Positions 59,346-64,000 of a DNA stretch of 64,000 nt are shown piece after piece (position 1 is the stretch's first letter; every line of letters starts with the position of its first letter). The notes beneath the pieces are model-generated. The model was not told where the DNA came from, ran no database searches, and saw only the letters and a program-made list of their open reading frames with translations. Source of the stretch: Planctomycetaceae bacterium (GTDB lineage: Bacteria > Planctomycetota > Planctomycetia > Pirellulales > Pirellulaceae); the NCBI GenBank assembly GCA_002723275.1, contig PBNZ01000037.1, forward strand, positions 59,446-123,445, given 5' to 3'. Position numbers and translations under genes: made by a program.

Positions 59346-61187
59346 ATGACGGCAATTTTAGGGATATCAGCGTTCTATCATGATTCCGCGGCGGCGCTTG
59401 TCGTCGATGGGCAGATCGTCGCAGCTGCTCAGGAAGAACGGTTTACGCGGAAAAAACATGATTATCGTTTCCCGCAACACGCCGTTGATTTTTGTCTGAA
59501 GGAAGCTGGACTTGCTCCCAGCGATTTGACCTACGTGACGTTTTACGACAAGCCGCTCACTAAATTCGAGCGTTTGTTGGAGACCTACCTGGCGTTCGCT
59601 CCCGTCGGATATCGTTCATTTCGACAGGCAATTCCGCTCTGGCTCAAGCAAAAACTGCATCTGCCGCGTGAGATGCGAGCTGGTTTGCGAGGTGAATACA
59701 CCAAACGATTTGTGTTCACAGATCACCATGAGTCCCATGCAGCCAGCGCCTTTTTCCCCTCGCCCTTTGAAGAGGCGGCCATTCTGACCTTGGATGGTGT
59801 GGGAGAATGGTCGACAACCTGTTGTGGCGTAGGCCGCGGAAATAAGATTGAGCTAAACGAGGAGATTCGTTTTCCCAGTTCGTTGGGTTTGCTCTATTCT
59901 GCCTTTACTTATTACACCGGGTTTCGGGTCAATAGCGGTGAATACAAGGTGATGGGACTGGCGCCGTATGGTCGTCCCATTTACAAGGACCTGATTCTCG
60001 ATCACCTTTTGGATCTTAAGGACGACGGTTCATTCCACATGGACATGTCGTACTTCAACTATTGCCAAGGTCTGACGATGACAGGCCCCAAGTTTCACAA
60101 GCTCTTCGGTGCTGAACCGCGCGAACCCGAGTCTCAAGTCACTCAGCGAGAGATGGATCTGGCTGCCTCGGTTCAGGCTGCGACCGAAGAAATCATGATG
60201 CGGATGGCTCGACACGCACACGCTCAAACCGGGCTTAAGAATCTCGTCCTGGCTGGCGGAGTTGCGTTGAATTGTGTCGGTAATGGAAAAATCCTGCGGG
60301 ATGGTCCGTTTGAAAATATCTGGATTCAGCCAGCGGCTGGCGATGCCGGAGGCGCTCTGGGAGCGGCGTTATTTGTTTGGCATCAGTTGCTCGAAAAACC
60401 CCGCGACCCACAAGGGCGCGACACTCAGAAAGGCTCCCTGTTGGGGCCATCCTACGGGGATCAAGAGATTGAGTCAGTTCTGAGTCAGCACGGGATGCAA
60501 TTCACAAAATGTGAATCCGAAGATGAACTTTGTCGATCGGTCGCTGAATTCATCGCAGATGAAAAAGTGATTGGATGGTTTCAGGGACGTATGGAATTTG
60601 GACCCCGAGCACTGGGAGCACGCAGCATTATCGGCGATGCGCGAAGCGAAAAGATGCAGTCAGTCATGAACTTGAAAATCAAGTTCCGGGAGTCATTTCG
60701 CCCCTTTGCTCCCATCGTGCTCAAGGAGCATGTGCATGAGTACTTTCAGATGCGAGAGGGTGAGGATAGCCCTTACATGTTGCTGGTCGCACCTGTTCAA
60801 GAAGATATTCGGACCGAGCTGGGCGATGATCACGACGAGGCATTCGGGATCGAAAAGCTGAATTTTTCTCGATCGACGATACCCGCTGTCACGCATGTCG
60901 ATTATTCAGCGAGAGTACAAACCGTTGATGATGAGAGAAATCCCCTATTGCATCAACTCATGACCCACTTTTATGAGATTACCGGGTGCCCGGTTCTCAT
61001 CAATACGAGTTTTAATGTTCGTAGTGAGCCAATTGTTTGTACGCCGGAGGACGCTTTGCGATGCTTCTTGATGACGGATATGGACGTCCTTGTCCTGGGG
61101 AATTATTTCGTCACCAAGCAGAAGCAGGACCAAGAGATCTCCGATACTGAACGGCAAAAGCATTTGGCCCAGTTCCAGCTTGACTAG
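59346..61187 (+). CDS. O-carbamoyltransferase (NodU/CmcH family)
   Basis: 613 residues, full length. N-terminal Kae1-like fold with 'LGISAFYHDSAAALV', 'DHHESHAASAFFPSPF' near 126 and 'GLAPYG' near 205; C-terminal YrdC-like part with 'WFQGRMEFGPRALGARSI' near 413 and 'INTSFNVRSEPIV' near 555. Transfers carbamoyl from carbamoyl phosphate to a hydroxyl. It heads the tight set carbamoyltransferase-SxtJ-DUF5989-glycosyltransferase, a recurrent grouping suggesting a carbamoylated surface glycan or small molecule; the acceptor is unknown. Confidence 0.93.
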   Translation: MTAILGISAFYHDSAAALVVDGQIVAAAQEERFTRKKHDYRFPQHAVDFCLKEAGLAPSDLTYVTFYDKPLTKFERLLETYLAFAPVGYRSFRQAIPLWLKQKLHLPREMRAGLRGEYTKRFVFTDHHESHAASAFFPSPFEEAAILTLDGVGEWSTTCCGVGRGNKIELNEEIRFPSSLGLLYSAFTYYTGFRVNSGEYKVMGLAPYGRPIYKDLILDHLLDLKDDGSFHMDMSYFNYCQGLTMTGPKFHKLFGAEPREPESQVTQREMDLAASVQAATEEIMMRMARHAHAQTGLKNLVLAGGVALNCVGNGKILRDGPFENIWIQPAAGDAGGALGAALFVWHQLLEKPRDPQGRDTQKGSLLGPSYGDQEIESVLSQHGMQFTKCESEDELCRSVAEFIADEKVIGWFQGRMEFGPRALGARSIIGDARSEKMQSVMNLKIKFRESFRPFAPIVLKEHVHEYFQMREGEDSPYMLLVAPVQEDIRTELGDDHDEAFGIEKLNFSRSTIPAVTHVDYSARVQTVDDERNPLLHQLMTHFYEITGCPVLINTSFNVRSEPIVCTPEDALRCFLMTDMDVLVLGNYFVTKQKQDQEISDTERQKHLAQFQLD

Positions 61188-61197
61188 AGATTGAATC

Positions 61198-61605
61198 ATG
61201 AGTTTCATCGACATCAATTGGAAGCCTGATCATCGTCAGTTGCGGCAATTCGCCTGGATGGCATTAGTCGCATTACCGCTGATCGGTTGGATTTGGGGGG
61301 CTTCCACGAACGTTCTGTCCTGGTTGGCGGGTGCGGGAGCAGTCCTTGTTGTTTTGAGTTATGTGGCGCCGGTTGTCGTGCGACCGTTCTTTCTTGGATT
61401 AACGTTGGTCACTTTTCCGATCGGTATGGTCGTTGGCGAAGTCGTGATGCTGATGATCTACACCACGGTCTTCCTACCCATTGCTCTGATTTTTCGTTTG
61501 CTCAGGCGTGATGCGTTAGAATTGAACGTTGATCAGACGAAGATGACCTATTGGAAACCGAAAAAACAACCTCAAAGCGTCGAAAACTATTACAGACAGT
61601 GGTAA
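61198..61605 (+). CDS. SxtJ family membrane protein
   Basis: 135 residues with three to four hydrophobic helices (about 17-35, 40-60, 65-85, 85-105) and a polar tail ending 'QSVENYYRQW'. SxtJ-like proteins are regular partners of NodU/CmcH carbamoyltransferases. Begins 10 nt after that gene. Confidence 0.85.
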   Translation: MSFIDINWKPDHRQLRQFAWMALVALPLIGWIWGASTNVLSWLAGAGAVLVVLSYVAPVVVRPFFLGLTLVTFPIGMVVGEVVMLMIYTTVFLPIALIFRLLRRDALELNVDQTKMTYWKPKKQPQSVENYYRQW

Positions 61606-61610
61606 AGATT

Positions 61611-61820
61611 ATGAGCGAAGTCAAAAAAGATAACGATCAGAAAAGCTTCGAACAGCTTGGGGATGAACGACAAGCCTCGATTTTCGAGGAATTCACTTCA
61701 TTTATTCTTGAGAATAAAGCCTGGTGGCTTGTACCGATCCTGATTGTGTTCGCCCTGGTTGGTGCCTTGTTGCTACTTACCTCGACCGGCGCAGCTCCCT
61801 TCATTTACACGCTCTTTTAA
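61611..61820 (+). CDS. DUF5989 small membrane protein
   Basis: 69 residues from ATG 61611. Acidic N-terminus, 'FILENKAWWLVPILIVFALV' and one membrane helix ending near the C-terminus. Third member of the carbamoyltransferase set; 5 nt after SxtJ. Its role is unknown, possibly an assembly subunit. Confidence 0.85.
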   Translation: MSEVKKDNDQKSFEQLGDERQASIFEEFTSFILENKAWWLVPILIVFALVGALLLLTSTGAAPFIYTLF

Positions 61821-61950
61821 CGATGATGAGTGAGCATTTCGTCACGAGAAGGGAAGGTTGCAAAGTGAAGGTGAAGCCGTCCACGCTACTCAAATGCGGT
61901 TGTTGCTGGCGATCTGTGTGTTGGTTCTTGGATTACGGGGACTCTTAGAA

Positions 61951-62931
61951 GTGGAATTGTCGAATTCATTGTCTGGTATTTCTGTTGTCGTACCATGCTA
62001 CAACAGCTCAGCGTCACTATCCGAACTATTGGATCGGATGGTTGCAACCCTTGAGTCGATGAATGCCGACTTTGAAGTGATCCTGGTGAACGATTGTTCT
62101 CCCGATAACACTTGGGGAATCATTGAAAAAAGATGTGCCGCTGACCCCAGGATTCGCGGCATAGATTTGCAGTTCAATGTTGGTCAGTTTCAGGCGACTA
62201 TTTGTGGATTCGAGCATCTGAACAACGCATTGGTCGTTACGATCGATGACGATTTGCAACATGCTCCGGAAGATCTACCGACACTCGTGTCTGCTCTTGA
62301 ACAGAATCCTGATGCCGATTGTGTAGTTGGATCTTTTGCAGTGCCGAAGCAGAACATCCTGCGGCGTTTTGGCACGCAATTCAAGGACATCGTTATCGAG
62401 TTCCTCTATGGTAAACCGAGGGGACTCAAGATGTCGGCGTACCGTGTGATGAGGCGCAGCACAAGTGATGCGATTTGTGCTCACAAGACCATTAAGCCGC
62501 TTTTACTCGCGACGCTATTAAAGAGTGCAAGAAAAATCATCAATGTTGAAGTTCCGCATTATTCTCGTCAGCATGGGAAGAGTGGGTATTCATTTCTTCG
62601 TCTCGCCAGTATTTTGTGGACCGCGACCGTTTTCGGTTCAACGATTCCCCTGAGAATTGTCGGGATGCTGGGCGGAGTCTCCTTGGTTGTGTCGATGATC
62701 CTCTCCATCTATTACCTGGTTAGATATTTTGCCGGAGGAGGAGTGCCTGGATTCGCGACAACGGTCTTGCTGTTGCTCTTCTTCGGAGGAACGACACTGT
62801 TTGCACTTGGAATCATCGGTGAGTACATTTCACGAGTCGTCCAAGAAGTAGCGCGAACTCCACGCTATTTTGTGCGGACCATGACGTTCAGCGAACGTGT
62901 GGAATCCGACACCGTGCTGACACGTGATTGA
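61951..62931 (+). CDS. family 2 glycosyltransferase (DPMS/GtrB-like)
   Basis: 326 residues. GT-A motifs 'ISVVVPCYNSS' near 9, 'ILVNDCSPDNTW' near 42, 'VVTIDDDLQHAPEDL' near 92; two C-terminal helices (about 232-256 and 265-292) with 'GIIGEYISRVVQEV'. Members move a sugar from a nucleotide to a polyprenyl phosphate at the membrane. GTG 61951 is chosen because the family N-terminus starts there; the frame is open to 61858. Last gene of the carbamoyltransferase set. Confidence 0.85.
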   Translation: MELSNSLSGISVVVPCYNSSASLSELLDRMVATLESMNADFEVILVNDCSPDNTWGIIEKRCAADPRIRGIDLQFNVGQFQATICGFEHLNNALVVTIDDDLQHAPEDLPTLVSALEQNPDADCVVGSFAVPKQNILRRFGTQFKDIVIEFLYGKPRGLKMSAYRVMRRSTSDAICAHKTIKPLLLATLLKSARKIINVEVPHYSRQHGKSGYSFLRLASILWTATVFGSTIPLRIVGMLGGVSLVVSMILSIYYLVRYFAGGGVPGFATTVLLLLFFGGTTLFALGIIGEYISRVVQEVARTPRYFVRTMTFSERVESDTVLTRD

Positions 62932-63103
62932 CGATTCCGTTCCCGGAATTGCCGAATCCCCTGGCAGAAAGTGGAGCGAGAGGTCTGACCTTGATGTTTT
63001 CGAGACGCCCGCTTCTTCTCAGGTAACAAGGCCACCAGCAATAGGCTTCGATTTGAACTCGATGGCCTGCTCAGTTGCAAACACACTCGGTTCTTTTGAG
63101 TGG

Positions 63104-63122
63104 GGCAGGCATCCGTCCTGCC
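63104..63122. repeat. 6-bp hairpin at the 3' end of the surface-protein gene
   Basis: GGCAGG (63104-63109) and CCTGCC (63117-63122) with loop CATCCGT, abutting the stop of the minus-strand gene. There is no T-run in the right place on either strand, so it is not called a terminator. Confidence 0.5.
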
Positions 63123-64000
63123 TCAAAAAACTCTCGTTGTAATTGGCTTGCGACTGTTCCGTTTCAGGCGATCGTCGACCGCGGAGAAATGGTCCGCGTT
63201 AAGCGAGAATAATTGGTCGATCGCTGCTGTTCGAGCAGCTGGGGCATCGTAGTTACCCAGTTGAAAGGCGAAAATCAGGTCGCTTGAATCGAAGTCACCG
63301 TCACCGTTCCAATCGCCTTCGTTGAAATCGGAATTGCCATCGATCTCATCCTCGTATTCTCCGGCTTGGAAGATCGTGACAAGGTCGCCCGAATCGAAGA
63401 TGCCGTCGCCATTTGAGTCGCCAATGACCTGATCTGAAGGAGCCGTGATTTCAATCGTCAGGGAAGTTGTCGAACTACGGCGTATATCCCCAGCGGTATA
63501 CGTTATTGACTCCGTAACTGATTCGTCACCATTCAAACTGCTAACATCAGGGTGCTCTAAGTCGAATTGGTAAAAGTAGCGGCCGTCCAGATCGATCTGC
63601 AATATCCCGTAGGTTAAGTCCAATATCCGTCCGACGTTAGCCTCATCACCACCAACACTCTGGACACCAAGTTGATCCCCATCACGGTCAAAATCGTTCA
63701 GCAGTAGATTGCCGGCGAGCATTCCAACATTACTGGAAACTCTCGCTGAATCTGCAGCAACTTCAGGGTAGTGTCCATCGTCGAATCCTTGGATTTCAAT
63801 CTTGATTTTCCCTGATCCGGAGCGAGTTTCATCACTGGCTTCATAGGTGAATTCTTCAAATAGGACCTCGTCTTCATCGAGCGAGTCAACGGTGCGATTT
63901 TCGTTATCAAGTTGATAAATCAATTGGCCGGTGTCTGAAAGAGAAAAGAGACCATATTCCCCTCGGATCTCTTGGTTGACGTTTTCAGCGGAACCTTCAA
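63123..64000 (-). CDS. VCBS/EF-hand surface protein (5' end cut by window)
   Basis: At least 292 residues; the frame is open through the window edge, so the apparent start at 63923 is internal. VCBS/cadherin-like repeats ('LFSLSDTGQLIYQLDNEN', 'TYGILQIDLDGRYFYQFD') precede calcium loops 'DSNGDGIFDSGDLV' and 'DWNGDGDFDSSDLIFAF', and the tail contains 'IDQLFSL'. Probably a very large surface or secreted protein. Confidence 0.88.
   Translation of the reverse strand, partial: EGSAENVNQEIRGEYGLFSLSDTGQLIYQLDNENRTVDSLDEDEVLFEEFTYEASDETRSGSGKIKIEIQGFDDGHYPEVAADSARVSSNVGMLAGNLLLNDFDRDGDQLGVQSVGGDEANVGRILDLTYGILQIDLDGRYFYQFDLEHPDVSSLNGDESVTESITYTAGDIRRSSTTSLTIEITAPSDQVIGDSNGDGIFDSGDLVTIFQAGEYEDEIDGNSDFNEGDWNGDGDFDSSDLIFAFQLGNYDAPAARTAAIDQLFSLNADHFSAVDDRLKRNSRKPITTRVF

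Noticed and set aside
63104..63122. Hairpin as terminator of the convergent genes
   Set aside because: T-run is on the wrong side of the stem for either strand.

Overview
The window looks like a chromosomal segment of a heterotrophic planctomycete (Pirellulales-like). The evidence is the gene families: a DUF1549/DUF1553-DUF1501 pair, a sulfatase, LamG and PEP-CTERM exported proteins, giant lamin-tail/CotH/dockerin proteins, N-terminal 'LExRxLL' export tags, CRTAC1-like FG-GAP/ASPIC-UnbV proteins and a membrane MutS-like protein. The code is standard; many genes here end in TGA.

The most important observation is that four genes of three unrelated families are each interrupted by one in-frame UGA and otherwise intact. 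Each UGA is followed, at a spacing of 16-25 nt, by a hairpin whose small apical loop contains GU (GGUCG, GGUCG, GGUAC, AGUUU), the layout of a bacterial SECIS element. They are two paralogous CRTAC1-like lipoproteins (13910-18031 minus, 19352-23434 plus; motif 'DL-U-SFFWRQ'), a thioredoxin-like protein with a U-x-x-C motif (46309-47397) next to an intact thioredoxin/NHL protein that has Cys at the aligned position, and a thioredoxin-like dockerin protein with another U-x-x-C (40528-42378 minus). I read these as exported selenoproteins. No selenocysteine machinery lies in the window.

Layout. 1-4.4 kb (minus): dicarboxylate/cation symporter running off the edge, an atypical SDR, and a glutamine-synthetase-like pseudogene with three lesions. 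4.6-7.8 kb: sulfatase-sialidase fusion and a YkvA protein. 8.1 kb: CAT tRNA. 8.4-12.2 kb: small Cys/His protein, MoxR ATPase, His-rich lipoprotein and a COG0701-type permease, possibly metal handling. 12.3-13.7 kb: FAD amine oxidase-like gene. 13.9-30.9 kb: inverted CRTAC1 selenoprotein locus with a LamG/PEP-CTERM gene between the copies and a 2457-residue LTD/CotH/dockerin protein. 31-32.6 kb: SDR and K+ channel. 32.7-38.1 kb: amine-oxidation locus (DAO flavoprotein, EtfB, EtfA, choline/ethanolamine-kinase-like gene) with decayed remnants of its Fe-S oxidoreductase and of an EutH-like transporter. 38.5-40.5 kb: PhoD-like pseudogene. 40.5-47.4 kb: secreted redox proteins, two of them candidate selenoproteins. 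47.5-52.1 kb: Dps and the DUF1549/DUF1501 pair. 52.4-59.1 kb: UnbV fragment, TAXI-type binding protein, membrane MutS-like protein and a transglutaminase-esterase fusion. 59.3-62.9 kb: carbamoyltransferase-SxtJ-DUF5989-glycosyltransferase operon. 63.1 kb to the end: a VCBS/EF-hand surface protein running off the edge.

Overall the segment combines polymer degradation and surface proteins, amine catabolism in partial decay (at least five remnants with internal stops, frameshifts or deletions), and a concentration of periplasmic or surface thiol/selenol redox proteins.
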